A DNA stretch of 64,000 nt from Tillus elongatus (taxonomy: Eukaryota > Arthropoda > Insecta > Coleoptera > Cleridae), in NCBI GenBank assembly GCA_964006375.1, contig OZ023262.1, forward strand, positions 89,445,654 to 89,509,653, given 5' to 3'. The position numbers were made by a program, and so were the translations under genes. The notes beneath the pieces were generated by a model that saw only the letters and a list, made by a program, of their open reading frames with translations, had not been told where the DNA came from and ran no database searches. Of this stretch, positions 33,851 to 45,094 are shown in pieces; position 1 is the stretch's first letter, and the number at the start of each line of letters is the position of its first letter.

Positions 33851-35659
33851 CAGGTTGCTTCACAAGTATAACCTTTTGCTGCTACATAGAAAAATGACAA
33901 AAAGCTGTTTTGTCAAATGGAACCCCCAACCTAAAAAATTTAAAGGTGATTGAATGTCGTTTCAAATGATATAGCATGTTTCTATATCTAAATATTCAGG
34001 AAATATGAGGAAAAGGCATATTACTGAAAAAAATTATTTCAACTTTTATACTAGTAAATTATTTAATTTCCATGGCAACTAAAACTGACAGTGTCAAACT
34101 AACATAAAACATTTTATCGTTGCGATGAGTTATCCGACTTAAAATGGGTAAAAATAACTATTCAAACGAAATTTTATTGAAATCATTTATTCTACATGGA
34201 CAATGCCATCAAATTACAGCCAGAACTTGCAGAAAATGTACTGAAACATGTCCTGAGTTGCCTCAAATGAACAAGCCAAAATTTGTGAGAATACAAAACA
34301 AACTCGTTGATTATGGTTCAAAACTAAAAGCACCTCCAACTTTACTGAAGCCAGTCACCTCTGACGAAGACAATGTCATCAACATCCTGGTATATTTTAG
34401 AGCATATCCGCAGGCTTTCACCCACAACATGATTTAGGTGTGTCACACTCTTCTATTCAGAGAATTTTGTTCAAGCACAAGATGCCTCCATAGAAATTTA
34501 GTAAAGTTCAGGCACTTAACCCTGAAGATAGTGCACGAAGGATTCAGCTTTGTTAAATCATTTTAGTCCAAATTCAAGAAGATCCTCAGTTTACATCAAA
34601 ACTTATCTAGACTGATAAAGAGAAATTTTTACGGGAGGGCATAGGCAGAATATCCATTATTGGGCAAGCGAAAATCCTAGACTGACCAGAGATACAGGAT
34701 TTCAAAACAGATTTAGTTTTAATGTTTTCTGTTTATTTAAGAAAAATCGAGGAAGTTTTTTATTTATGATGCACCATTGAATTCAGCAAGATACCTGGAC
34801 ATATTAAGAACAGTTGTGAGCGACTTCTTGGAAGATCTCCCACTAGAAGAATATCGGAATTGTTGTTATCAGTTGGACGGTGTTCCGCCTCATTGCACTC
34901 ATGAAGTATCTCAGAAGCTCTCCGAAATATTTGACAATCGTTGGTTTAGAAGATTAAGTCAATGGGTTTGGCCTGCTAGATCGCCAGATTTGGCTACACC
35001 GGATTTTTATTTTTGGGGTAAGATAAAGCGAAAAGTGTATACGACAACAATCAATACCACGGAGGAATTATGATAACGGGTAGTAAGACATATTCAAGAA
35101 CTGGATTCCAATGAGATCGAGAGGGCTACTATCCATGCCGTAAACCGAAGAATTTTTAAGTGTTTAGAAGCCAACCGTGAAGTTTTTGAACACTAACTAT
35201 AATAATCATAAGTATTTCTTGACCTTGATGTTATTGAGTTCTTTTTATTTCACCTACATTATTTTTAAGGTTTAATCATGCCTGTTGTGTTTTGTTTGTT
35301 AATGTGATTGCATTGTCCATGTAGTATAAATAATTTCATTAAAACCTCCTTTGAATAGTTATTTTCACCCACTTTTAGTCAGATAACTGATCAAAATGCC
35401 AAAATGTTTAGTTTGACACTGTCAGTTTTAGTTGCCATGAAAATTAAATAATGCACTAGTATAAAAGTTGAAATAATATTTTTCACTAAAATGCCTTTTC
35501 CCCTGAAATCCTGAACACAGGTATAGAAATATGATATATCATTTGAAAGGAAATTTAATCACCTTTTAATCTTTTAGCTAATAAACCATTCCATCTGTAA
35601 AAACAGCTTTTTTGTCATTTCTATATGCAGCAGAAAAGGTAATACTTTTGAAGCACCTG
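33851..35659 (+). mobile_element. Tc1/mariner-superfamily element with about 250-bp inverted ends
   Basis: The ends CAGGTTGCTTCACAAGTAT and its near inverse at 35640-35659 are flanked by TA on both sides. The inverted ends extend inward to about 34110 and 35405. A broken transposase lies between them. The size is 1.8 kb. Confidence 0.78.
34144..35196 (+). pseudogene. IS630/Tc1/mariner-type transposase, broken
   Basis: The N-terminal 97 residues form a helix-turn-helix-type region ending P-V-T-S-D-E-D-N-V-I-N. The C-terminal part (34777-35073) holds Y-Q-L-D-G-V-P-P-H, corresponding to the D-G-A-P-P-H box with the second catalytic Asp, and W-P-A-R-S-P-D-L-A-T-P-D-F-Y-F-W-G with the third acidic position as Asp. 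Several stops and frameshifts separate the parts, so it is inactive. Confidence 0.78.
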
Positions 35660-36137
35660 TATAATATCGGATCGATTTTTCTATTGGAATGAAATGACTG
35701 TACTATCCTGAAACTACGACCACAATTTTAGCTTCACAGGATGCAGGAGTACAGAATTATTAAGGTTTAATCATTATTGTGTTTGCTTCAAAAAATATGA
35801 AAATTAATTAATATCTGGGGAAGCACCACCAATAGGTATAGGAATATATTACGAAAAAGTTATTTAAATTTAACAAGAAATTCGAAAAAAATATAATATA
35901 CAGGATGGTCCATTTAAAATAAAAGAGCTACTACGACTTTTCAGTAAAAGCGGCAACACCGTGCAATTGAAAATATTTTGGATATATAGAGCATACTTGA
36001 TCATGGTACCAAACAAATTTTCAAATCGATCCTACGTTTGGTTTTCCATATACGTCTAAGGTATATGGAAAACCAAGAGAGGGTGACCCATCGACTGTGG
36101 GACACCTCTGTGTGTGGGTGTGCGTGTATGTGTATGT

Positions 36138-36146
<9 letters not shown>

Positions 36147-36220
<74 letters not shown>
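36147..36220. repeat. (TA)n microsatellite, left outer edge of second palindrome
   Basis: About 74 bp of TA preceded by a degenerate (TG)n tract. A longer (TA)n lies at the mirror position 37990-38142. Confidence 0.95.
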
Positions 36221-36223
<3 letters not shown>

Positions 36224-36352
36224 ACGGATTGAGTGTGGGTAAGGTAAAGGTATAAGTGACACAAAAATTTCGAATTAGAATCTGATATTCTGGGAATCGC
36301 CCCTGTTTTGTCTTAAACTGAGATGAGAAAATGAACAAAATCAATTAATATA

Positions 36353-37822
36353 CAGGGTGGTTTATAACTGATGTAATGAAATGTATTAAGAGTAAACTAC
36401 CTTCGTTTATGAAGATACCGCAAAAGGTTATTAACAAAAATTGTTTAGAATTAAAATTTATGACAGGATCTCAATTTTCAAACAGATCAGCCTACTATGT
36501 TTTTTTTAAACTGCGACTTTATTTAAATGACGTCTGACGACTTCTGTGATTAGGTGTACTTTAAAAAATACTTGAAACTGTATTAAAAAAGTCTTTGCCA
36601 TAATTAAACTTGGGGTAGGTTTGCTTTCATTTCAACCAATTAAAAAAGTAAAGTAAATGCACAATTGGACATTCGAAGCAATAATTGGCGAGTTGCATGG
36701 CTACTTGAGGTCTGCTTTGTTGTTCGTTTCCCGGGATACTACTTATTTGGAAAATTGAAACGTCAATTTTGTTTGTCACGAACGGCAGGCTTCTGTATTT
36801 AAAAATGTTGACAACAGAACAAAAAGTGTTTATTGTGCAGTGTTATGGTTTGGGTGAAGAACATTCTTATCAGGGATTGATAAGAAAATTCCTTGAACGC
36901 TGGCCAAATTATTCAGTTTCTGCTACAGGTGTAAAAAAAGTTGTTACAAAATGTATGCGTACTGGGAGTGTTTTAAATGTTAAGAAGACAAAATCCGACC
37001 TAAATGAAAAAGACAATGCTGCAGCTGCATTAGCTATGGATTCTGTTAGGCGTTTTCCGAAATTATCAATAAGAAGAAGGGCATTAGAAATTGGCAATAC
37101 TAGCAAATCGCATTTGCAACAAATTTATCGTACCAATAAGGTGAAACCTTTCAAAGCAAAACTTATATACACTTTGGAAGAAAATGCAGAGTCTAAATGA
37201 TTATATTTTTGTTTATGGTACAGTGAGCAATAACTACAAAATCACAATTTTGGCAGAAGTATTATTTTTTCGGGCGAATCCACTTTCACCACTAATGGGG
37301 TGGTAAATTCCCAAAATGCACGGCATTGGTCTATGGAGAATCAAAATTATAGAGTTAATTGCAGAAGACAATGCCATAAAAAAGTAAATGTGTGGTGTGC
37401 TGTTTCTTACACTGGGATAATTGGGCCATATTTTTTTAAGCGGAATATGAACCAGTACAGTTAGCTGGAAATGCTGGAAAATATTCTTCAACACCATTTG
37501 CATGTCACTAGAAGATAGACAAACAGCATACTTTCAGCATGACGGCCACCCAGCATATGGAACAGGAATCATTCGAGAATAGTTATCTCGCGAATTCCTG
37601 GGCGGTGGATTGGTTGATATGGGCCAATACCTTGGTCTCCCAGAAGTCCCGATCTTACCTTAATGGACTTTTATTTATAGGGCTATCTTAAACAGAAAGT
37701 CTACGCGGCTCCATTAAATTTTAATTATAGACAAGTTTTGTTAATAACTTTTTGCGGTATCTTTATAAACGAAGGTAGTTTACTCTTAATACATTTCATT
37801 ACATCAGTTATAAACCACCCTG
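36353..37822 (+). mobile_element. Mariner-like element with about 100-bp inverted ends
   Basis: It starts CAGGGTGGTTTATAACTGATG and ends with the inverse, ATCAGTTATAAACCACCCTG. Both edges are flanked by TA (36351-36352 and 37823-37824), the target signature of this superfamily. The length is 1,470 bp. Confidence 0.88.
36805..37720 (+). pseudogene. Mariner-like transposase, intact N-terminus, decayed catalytic part
   Basis: The first 131 codons from the ATG at 36805 are open and encode the paired helix-turn-helix DNA-binding region (T-T-E-Q-K-V-F-I-V; I-R-K-F-L-E-R-W-P; S-I-R-R-R-A-L-E-I). After the stop at 37198 the catalytic part is recognisable in shifted frames: E-S-T-F-T-T-N-G, N-V-W-C-A-V, F-Q-H-D-G-H-P-A-Y and M-D-F-Y-L-like. 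It is therefore inactive, although a DNA-binding fragment could in principle be translated. Confidence 0.8.
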
Positions 37823-37954
37823 TATAATAATTGATTTTGTTCATTTCCTCAACATCTTAGTTTAAGACAAGCAGGAGCGATTCCCAGAATATAATCTAAT
37901 TCAAAAATTTTTTGTCACTTATACCCTACCCACACTCAATCCGTGGACACACTG

Positions 37955-38144
<190 letters not shown>

Positions 38145-38215
38145 TCTTTCTCCAGAAAAAATAAATAACTTAAATGTAGCCACTTATATATGGTATTGCC
38201 AAAAAAACTACTTAC

Positions 38216-38429
38216 TTTCAGATACACAATCAGGTACTACCGAAGTAGGTGTCCAAGGTGTCTTCGAATCACATGAGAATGTCTTCACTGGTTCACCGTC
38301 AGTAAATCTGTAGCCAGGATTGCATGTGCCAATACACTGTAGACCGCTATCTCCTGGCAAACAATTGAGAGCTCCGTTGACGGGAGGTTTCAGTTCCCAA
38401 TCGACACAAGGAGTAGCTTGAACAGCAAC
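38216..38429 (-). CDS. uif: Exon: sushi-like module after the HYR pair
   Basis: The 214-nt exon lies between a TTTATTTTCTAG acceptor and a GTAAGT donor. It joins in frame to the HYR exon (phase 0 in, phase 1 out). It encodes [29 protein letters not shown] and [10 protein letters not shown]. This is the cysteine and Trp order of a sushi module, with one extra cysteine pair as often seen beside HYR modules in SVEP1-like proteins. A (TA)n array of about 150 bp ends roughly 75 bp downstream of the donor. Confidence 0.85.
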
Positions 38430-38469
38430 CTAGAAAATAAACAGACATTCAGGATTTTTGCAACACCTT

Positions 38470-39255
38470 GTTTAATTTTCTCTTTGCATGATGAGAAAGG
38501 TTAAAATAGAATAAATACATTCACAATAACTAGAATGCATTTTGCATTTTATGCGTTCAAGGAGGAACATGCTGTGATATAAACGAATAAGACATGTCTG
38601 AGATAGATAAAGAAGGCGCTATATATCTATTTTTTTACTTTAACATCTGCCTATTTCCGCGACCATGGTCAATCACCGAAACCAGAGAGCAGTTTTACCT
38701 CACTATCCTGGAAATTTTGCTAAACCCTTCCTTTCTGTAAGGAGTGTAGGGATCTTTAACGTGCCCAACATCACATGGACACGGGACCGACGGCTTTACG
38801 CCCCCTCGAAGGAAGACAATGCCAGAACCTTGGTTGATGTTAATTTATTAGTTTCCACTGAAAAAGTGAAAGGGAAACCCAGGGAATCAAACCCAGTACC
38901 CTTCGGTTCAGAGGCACACGTTCTTACCCCTGGACCACCGAGGCTCCGGACGTTATATTTATATCGGTGCATGATGCGACATGCGCTGCATTAATTGGAG
39001 GTTTTTATGAATATAACAAACAGCAGTTATAGGAGAAAAATAAGTTACTAAAAAAATCCATATTATAATATATGTGAAACAAAAATAAAAATGAATTTGT
39101 TAGGAAGGGAATTTTACAAATAGTCATATAATTTCCAGGCCAACTGAATGATTTCCATGACACTCGAGTAAAATCACAAATTTGCATGACATTTTAGGGG
39201 GTTTTTCAAATTTCCTGTTTTTCACGGTTTTCCAGATCGCTGGGTATCCTGTATA
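38470..39255. repeat. Interspersed repeat, second copy at 63120-63620, interrupted by a SINE
   Basis: GAAAGGTTAAAATA, GCATTTTGCATTTTATGC, GAAGGCGCTAT and the closing CCATGACA ... GACATTTTAGGGGGT block recur in order near 63145-63560. The copy at 63 kb lacks the SINE and so shows the original site. The right end (TCGCTGGGTATCCTGTATAAT) resembles a mariner-like terminus, but no partner end was found. Confidence 0.6.
38631..38953 (-). mobile_element. tRNA-derived SINE
   Basis: On the minus strand the element begins with a tRNA-like head holding an A box (TGGTCCAGGGG, 38937-38927) and a B box (GGTTTGATTCC, 38893-38883). A middle domain with GGCACGTTAAAGATCCC follows, and the element ends in an A-rich tail (GTAAAAAAA). 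The flanks TATATCTAT and TATATTTAT (38622-38630, 38954-38962) form an imperfect 9-bp target duplication. The related repeat at 63 kb supplies the empty site. The tRNA head is degenerate as a tRNA. Confidence 0.75.
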
Positions 39256-39768
39256 ATGAAGAGAACAGGATTATTAGATTGGTTTGTTAATCTATACAAA
39301 AATCAAAGCACAGTAATGTTGCGAATTGATGTGAACATTGGGAATTTCTGTATTATTTCAACATACCAACACTGCTGTGATAATTCTTACAGGTGTTTCT
39401 CGACATCATAACCTGTCATTCTGCATTCAGTTATTGTCTGTCAGTCGTTTTTCCGGTTATTGTGACTAAGTTACACGTGTATTGGTGGTTTGGGGAAAAC
39501 ACGTTTTAGTAACTTTTTTGTGTTGTCGCATCATGGACATTATGTCAAGGAAAAGAGAAAGGATAACTACACATAGTAAGCCCACATCCATGACGCAAAG
39601 AGATAAACTCTACAAGATGGGTTCAACAGGACACACGAGTGAACAAAACAGTAGAATTTGAGGACACACATAAACTTAGAAGTGCAGTGCAGGGCGCACA
39701 GACTATTATTCATAGTGTAACAAGAAGTGAACATTCCAAAAATTCTTTAGGGTTCTTGAAATAACGTC
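39256..39768. other. Intronic stretch without identified feature
   Basis: A short open reading frame from the ATG at 39533 (M-D-I-M-S-R-K-R-E-R) looks like the start of a transposase but is too short to assign. Confidence 0.4.
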
Positions 39769-39782
39769 TACGCGGAAGCTAT

Positions 39783-41612
39783 TTTTTTCCCTCAGGGCTC
39801 GTCCGCGGCCTTGCCGCCCCGATAGCACTGCAGCCTTTGGTTGGTTGTGCATACCCTTAGTCTTACTCCACCCATTCCAAAATCACTGTGCCTTGAACTA
39901 GTCTGCACAGCGATTGATAGGGTGAAGTTTTATATTGCTCTGTCTCCAGTCTTGACTGACCGTAGATCAGTTGTCTTTTGCGGTTCAGAGCTTTACACTC
40001 GCACAATATGTGCTGGGCTGATTCCTCCCCTCGCCGCAGAGTCTGCATGCGAGGTCCCCTTTGAACCGCCCCATTTTATGCAGGTGTTCCTTGACGGCCA
40101 TGTGTCGCGTCAAGAGACCTGTTGTGTTTCTGAGCTGTCCTCTGCTAAGAATTAGCAGCTCTACAGCTCTCTTTGAACTGGATCCGTCAATTATTGACTT
40201 CCCATGTTTGAGCCCTGGACAGTCCGCCCAGTACACCTTGTGTTGGTTTCTGACCCAGGACTTAATGGCTCCCCTGGGAGTGCTCTTTGTCACGCCTAGA
40301 GCCGGTTCTGGTCCCATAAATGGTTCTGCTGACCCTCTCTTCGCGAGACTGTCAGCTTCTTCATTACCTTTGACCCCGGAGTGACCCGGCACCCAGATGA
40401 TGGTCACCTCATTCTGCCCAGCCAGGTCGTCTCGTCTCGGCACTCACTCACCAGCCAGGAATTTACCCGTGGGCTACTTAGTGCCTTAAGGGCTGCCTGT
40501 GGCTATGAGAATCCGCTTGTTGGTGTAGCCCCTCCTCTTGTTCTCCCGCACACAGTGCAGGATGGCGTACATTTCGGCCTGAAACACCGCTGCATGGGCT
40601 CCGAGGGAAATACTATGACTTACCCTCAGTTCCGAGTAAACACCTGCCCCCGTCCCACGCTCCCCGCTGGATCCTTCCGTGAACCAGACGAGCGCGTCCC
40701 GTGGTATGCCCGGCGTCTCTTCCCGCCATGCCTCGTGGTCAGGGATTTCCACTGTTAAGGTGTTTTGCCTGCACATTCGCGGGCTCGCGAAGTCTGACCT
40801 CATTTCAAGCATGGGCTCCTTCACGATCTCCTGAATTTTGCAGTGGCCCCTGAAGCCTGGGTTGATCTTTAGTCTACAATTGCAGGCTAGTCTGTATACT
40901 CCCAGCTTGGCCTCCCCCATAATAACTAAGTGGGGGGGGGGGGGGGGCAGATCCAGCAACACCTCCATGGTGGCTGTTGGGGTTGAAGACATGGCCCCTG
41001 TGATGCCTAGGCAAGCCATCCTTTGGATCTTGCCTAGTTTTTGTTTGGCACTGAATCGTGTCACCTTAGGCCACCAGACCAGTGCCGCATATGTTAACGA
41101 TGGTCTGACCACCCTTGTGTACAGCCAGTGGACCATACTAGGTCTTAGTCCCCACGTTTTTCCATATAGCCTTCTAGTGACGGCTAAGGTCATGACTGCC
41201 TTACACAGTATTTTTCCAATGTCACCATTCCAGGTTAGCTTAGAGTCCAATACGACCCCAAGATATTTTACCTCCCAGGCCATTGGAATGCTTCTACCGT
41301 ATAGAGTGAGAGTTCTGTGGCTGTCGCAGTTCCTCCTCCTCGTAAACGGCACGACGGTTGCTTTCTCGGAGCTCACCCCGAGCCCTTGATCTACCGTCCA
41401 CCCTTCCACCACTTTCAGTGCAGTCTGCATACGCTCCCACACTGCCTGTGTGATCTTTCCTCGGACTATGATGACAATGTCGTCCGCATAGCCCTGTACC
41501 TCATACCCCCCTCCCAAGAGCCTCCCCAGCAGGCCGTCCACGACTAGGCACCAGAACAAGGGAAACAGAACGCTCCCCTGCGGACACCCAGCCGTGACCC
41601 CCGCCAGCAGAG
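39783..41612 (-). mobile_element. 5'-truncated I/R1-type LINE with RNase H
   Basis: The minus strand starts within RT motif B (A-G-C-P-Q-G-S-V-L-F), continues through G-Y-A-D-D-I-V-I-I and the thumb region to R-M-A-C-L-G-I-T-G. It then has an RNase H domain (V-W-F-T-E-G-S, A-E-M-Y-A-I, V-P-G-H-S-G-V-K-G-N-E-E-A-D) and a C-terminal cysteine motif (C-R-L-C-G-E). The 14-bp target duplications TACGCGGAAGCTAT (39769-39782) and TACGTGGAAGCTAT (41613-41626) differ at one base. A short poly(A) is visible as T7 after 39782. A frameshift separates the RT and RNase H frames. GC content is higher than the surroundings. Confidence 0.88.
40932..40948. repeat. Poly(G) run in the LINE
   Basis: A run of about 17 G falls within the LINE RT/RNase H linker, where it encodes poly-proline on the minus strand. 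Its length may be unstable or a sequencing artefact. Confidence 0.8.
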
Positions 41613-41802
41613 TACGTGGAAGCTATACACACCATTCTAAACATCAGAATGTATAGGCCATTGTGAATGCCGCGAACAGGAAGAAGGCAATTTGGGGTGT
41701 CATAAATAGGTAGTCTAGAAACGTGAGGACAAACTGCGCCAATAACAGTAAATTATAATCGGAAGACCTGAGCAAAATTTTCGGCGGCGTCGTTGATACG
41801 CA

Positions 41803-41856
41803 TACCCTGCATTCAAATACATACATATATGTACGTATGTATTTGAATGCAGGGTA
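41803..41856. repeat. Perfect 22-bp inverted repeat (hairpin)
   Basis: TACCCTGCATTCAAATACAT at 41803 and its inverse ending at 41856 pair without mismatch over 22 bp around a 10-bp spacer. No element ends were recognised nearby. Confidence 0.85.
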
Positions 41857-42151
41857 CATGCTTTTCAATATGTTATATGTATGTATTTACATTGCATACC
41901 ATTTATATTTAAATATGTATACATTTTATCAATTTGAAACAAAAAAACGGATTCTTGACATTAACTTAACAAACAAATTTTGTTGTACAGTAGGGGTTAT
42001 AAGAAATAAAATTTTTGATCACCTCCCTGTCATCACAACATAGTTGGTTATATAATGATAAATCATGGACTCCTGGCGACATGTACTGTCCAGATTTTGA
42101 AGGATGGGACTTCACTGGAGAGCTGAATCTGAATTACAACCTACAGATCCA

Positions 42152-42177
42152 GGTCAGGTCAGGTCAGGTCAGGTCAT
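42152..42177. repeat. (GGTCA)n short tandem repeat
   Basis: Five tandem GGTCA units. The same pentamer is repeated about three times near 12295-12312 inside the Jockey-like LINE. Confidence 0.8.
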
Positions 42178-42447
42178 CCAGGTCCGAATTATAACATACA
42201 CATTGAACAAAGTTGTAACTAAAATAAATCTTCAGCTAGCCTGATTATTAAAAACGTAAAATCGAAATTATCACGTCCATAATGGGAAGAAAACTCAGTC
42301 CAGCTTACTGAGGAATCTGAATTTCGAAAATTCGAAATTCTACTGTAGCTGCGAAAAGGGAGAGGATAGATCAAGAGGAAAACATCTGGAGACCCGGCCA
42401 CAATTGAGGAAGTGTGGAAGCTCTAATAACATAAAAAGAGCTGTTAA

Positions 42448-42449
<2 letters not shown>

Positions 42450-42511
<62 letters not shown>
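42450..42511. repeat. (TA)n microsatellite next to the HYR exon
   Basis: About 62 bp of TA ending 22 bp from the splice donor of the HYR exon. Confidence 0.95.
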
Positions 42512-42514
<3 letters not shown>

Positions 42515-42533
42515 GATGGTGATTAATACATAC

Positions 42534-43027
42534 CTGGAAGTAACATGTTGCTTTGTTGCCATATTTATCTGTCGCTACTACAGTGACATTCTCAAAGGTT
42601 CCTATGGCAATTGTAGCTTTATCTGGAACAAACTGGATTTGCACTTCACCAGAAGCGTCGCTTGCGTTGATCCTTCGTCTTGTGTCATTGAAATTCACCG
42701 CATAACTGTCTTGTCGGTCTACTAATTCAATGACATAACTCTGTGGACAGCTTAGTTTAGGTGGGGTATTATCAGGTACAGTAATGTTGATTTCACAAAT
42801 TGCTACGTTGCCATCATAATCAAAAGCTACATATTTTACCACAGTGTCCTCGAATATATGAACAGGGGTTTTAAAATTGGGCGGTTTCACTTCAAGTCTT
42901 GCAATGCTTCCAGAATTATCAACTGCTGTAGGTTCGGTGAAGTTAACTGGTAACAGACCACCATTTGCATCTTTTTGAACTATGATTGGTTGTTGAGGAC
43001 AGTTCTGGAACACCGGAGTCTCGTTAT
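42534..43027 (-). CDS. uif: Exon: two HYR (hyalin repeat) modules
   Basis: The 494-nt exon encodes two consecutive HYR modules. The first runs from [11 protein letters not shown] to C-E-I-N-I-T-V, with Y-V-A-F-D-Y-D-G-N. The second runs from [10 protein letters not shown] to A-T-C-Y-F-Q-V, with V-V-A-T-D-K-Y-G-N. The D-x-x-P-x-x-x-x-C-P opening and the A-x-D-x-x-G-N-x-A-x-C close are the family signature. HYR modules have an immunoglobulin-like fold and are extracellular adhesion units. Entry is phase 1, exit phase 0. A (TA)n tract ends only about 22 bp from the donor site. Confidence 0.9.
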
Positions 43028-43189
43028 CTGTAAAGCAATGTGAAATGAATAATCCAGGCAAACTAAAATCTCCCGCTAAAACTTGATTACATGTTTGAGT
43101 TTATCTAGTTTTGATTTTAGATGCATTAATTTAACATCATTAGATAATTATATTAAAAGCAGTGGCCCATCACAATCTACTTTGTTTTT

Positions 43190-43880
43190 TATAACAATTC
43201 TGTATGTAGAAAACAATGATGCAAGAGAGCTGTAAAACGTATCGGGGAATAACGGGAAATGTGCCTTATCAAAAAGGTGACGTTCAAAAGAAAACACACA
43301 GTATGCTGATGTGTATAAAACTCAAATTAATGATGGTGGTGAAAAGACAACAATGTATAACATTCACAAAATAATAATGACCACAAAATACATTTCATAT
43401 CACAAATTGAGCAGTAGAGAATCTCCAGGCTGTCCTGCAATGTTGAGTAGATGCTGCACATTTAGTCAAAAGTGGATGATTGTAGCAAGCTAGTTTGAGG
43501 TACACTTAGTTAAAATGTGCTGGAAAACGAGTAAAAACAAGTAAGTTAACATAATCCAGTGAAGAATTAACTTATGCAGGAACAATAACCAACTGCACTG
43601 TCTTTGACTGTTTAAACTTAATAAATTAAAACGATTGAGCAAATCAGTCTGCGAAAAACCGATACAAAAGCACTCACCATCAAGAAAATTAAAAAAAATC
43701 CATTGAATTAATTGAAAACTAGAAACATGGATTGTTGTATGGAGGATCCCAAACAACCGAACCATACTCGAGCAAAGATCTAGCAAGAGCACAATAAAGT
43801 AATAACATGTATCAGGAAAAGAGAAATCCAACCATTCCTTATCAGAAAACCGTGTTGATAGCAGTCTCATAATTCACTTT
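43190..43880 (-). mobile_element. Fossil LINE 3' segment
   Basis: This stretch aligns with 51391-51870 (CAGGCTGCCCTGCA, AATCCAGTGAA, TTATGCAGGAACAATA, ACTCGAGCAAAGAT, CTTATCAGAAAACCG blocks in the same order). On the minus strand it carries RT C-terminal motifs such as R-F-N-L-L-S-L-N-S-Q-R and L-L-F-L-H-K-L-I of Jockey/CR1-type LINEs, with stops throughout. Confidence 0.65.
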
Positions 43881-44139
43881 AAAAAAGAGTGAAGTCAAAG
43901 GACACCAGCAGTTGGACTATAGAGTTAATGTTCCAATAGACTATAAGGAAAGTAAATAGATTGTTTACAACGTGTAAAGGATGTGATATTACAATAAAAA
44001 ATTGATGAATATTAAAAATAAAAGAGGTACTTGTATGGAGCCTACTGATTAAAAAGTCCAACAAACAATGCTATGTTAAGCGGGACCTTATTGTTTTGAA
44101 AAGTTTTAGGCAGTGCTGTGATAAAATAGCTTATAAAAA

Positions 44140-45020
44140 TGTGCTAAAGAAGGCAACGATGGTCTACTGGTAACTTAACCACCACTTTACAATCATATGA
44201 GACTGTCAAAAAATGGACTTGACAGTTCAAAGAAGACCCAGAGTCAATTGTAGATAATAAGCACTCTGGACTATCTAGCACTGTAGTTATGCATAAAATT
44301 TTTGACAAAGTGGAGAAATTAGTCTTTAAAGACCATAGAATTTGTGCTAGTTTAGCAGGAAAATAAAAGATCAGCAAGTATTGTGTTGGAGACATCCTTT
44401 ATAATTTGTCAAAGAGCAAGACGATCTAGTACAATATAATCTTGGTATCCAAAATGTTAATCACACTGGAACACAATAGAAGAGTGGAATGTTAGGCTGA
44501 TTATTTAAGAATGCATAGCATTGCAACCCGTACAACGCAGAACTCAAACAAAAGACCATGCAATAGATAAAAAAAGAAATAGCCACTGATCAGATTTAAG
44601 GTTCAAAGAGTGGGGAAGGAATTCTTTTGGTTGATAATTTTCCTAAAAGAAGAATAATGAACTGCCAATCTTATCCTCACTGTAACATCCGTGTGCAGTA
44701 AGCTATTAGTGGGAAACACAAAGGTAAACTGGGCAGACATTTTTTTTGGAAACTCAAGTTACAAAGTGTATTATAAAGGCCTTGATGTAATCAACCATCC
44801 ACCCTACAGTTGAGATGTCGCCCCCAGTGATTTTTCTCTACCTAAAGATTTTAAAAAAGTTATACACAGCGGAAGATTTTCCAGCGAAGATGAAATCAGG
44901 TCGGCTGTAAATGAGAATTGTGTACACGAAGTTTTAAGTCATTTCTTTCATCATGGGACAAAACAAGTGTACAATCCATTTGAACATAGCATTGACTTAA
45001 AAAGTTCAAATAAAAAAAAA
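44140..45020 (+). pseudogene. Fossil mariner transposase
   Basis: In shifted plus-strand frames I read Q-F-K-E-D-P-E-S-I near 44230, V-F-K-D-H-R-I-C-A near 44325, and N-H-P-P-Y-S followed by D-V-A-P-S-D-F near 44800. This order of blocks is that of mariner transposases, with the third catalytic Asp in the last. The N-terminus and terminal repeats are not recognisable. It is heavily decayed. Confidence 0.6.
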
Positions 45021-45094
45021 TTGACTAATATTAAAATCGGTTTTACTATCCTAAGTTCATGTTTCATGAGACAGCTCTCGTATTGTATACTTAC

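Larger units (their letters stand above)
33422..36110. repeat. Large palindrome with a mariner-like element at its axis
   Basis: The outer arms 33422-33850 and 35660-36110 are inverted copies of each other (for example CCAAAC ... ATCGAT ... GGTACCAT near 33465-33505 against 36000-36050). Each outer end resembles CAGRGGTGTC, the left one flanked by TA. The arms meet around an inner element bounded by TA, with ATCGATCCGATAT on one side and ATATCGGATCGAT on the other. The arms are about 430 bp. Confidence 0.8.
36221..37946. repeat. Second palindrome with a mariner-like element at its axis
   Basis: The left arm (36221-36350: TCCACGGATTGAGTGTGGG ... CAAAATCAATTAA) is inverted at 37825-37946 (TTGATTTTG ... 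CCCACACTCAATCCGTGGA). Together with the inner element's own ends, the total arm length is about 230 bp. Both outer edges run into (TA)n tracts. Confidence 0.82.

Noticed and set aside
38870..38955. Functional tRNA gene
   Set aside because: A and B boxes are present, but the cloverleaf is incomplete and the sequence continues into a SINE body with a target duplication.
40838..41389. Plus-strand 183-residue open frame as a gene
   Set aside because: It is the antisense shadow of the LINE RT/RNase H region on the minus strand.
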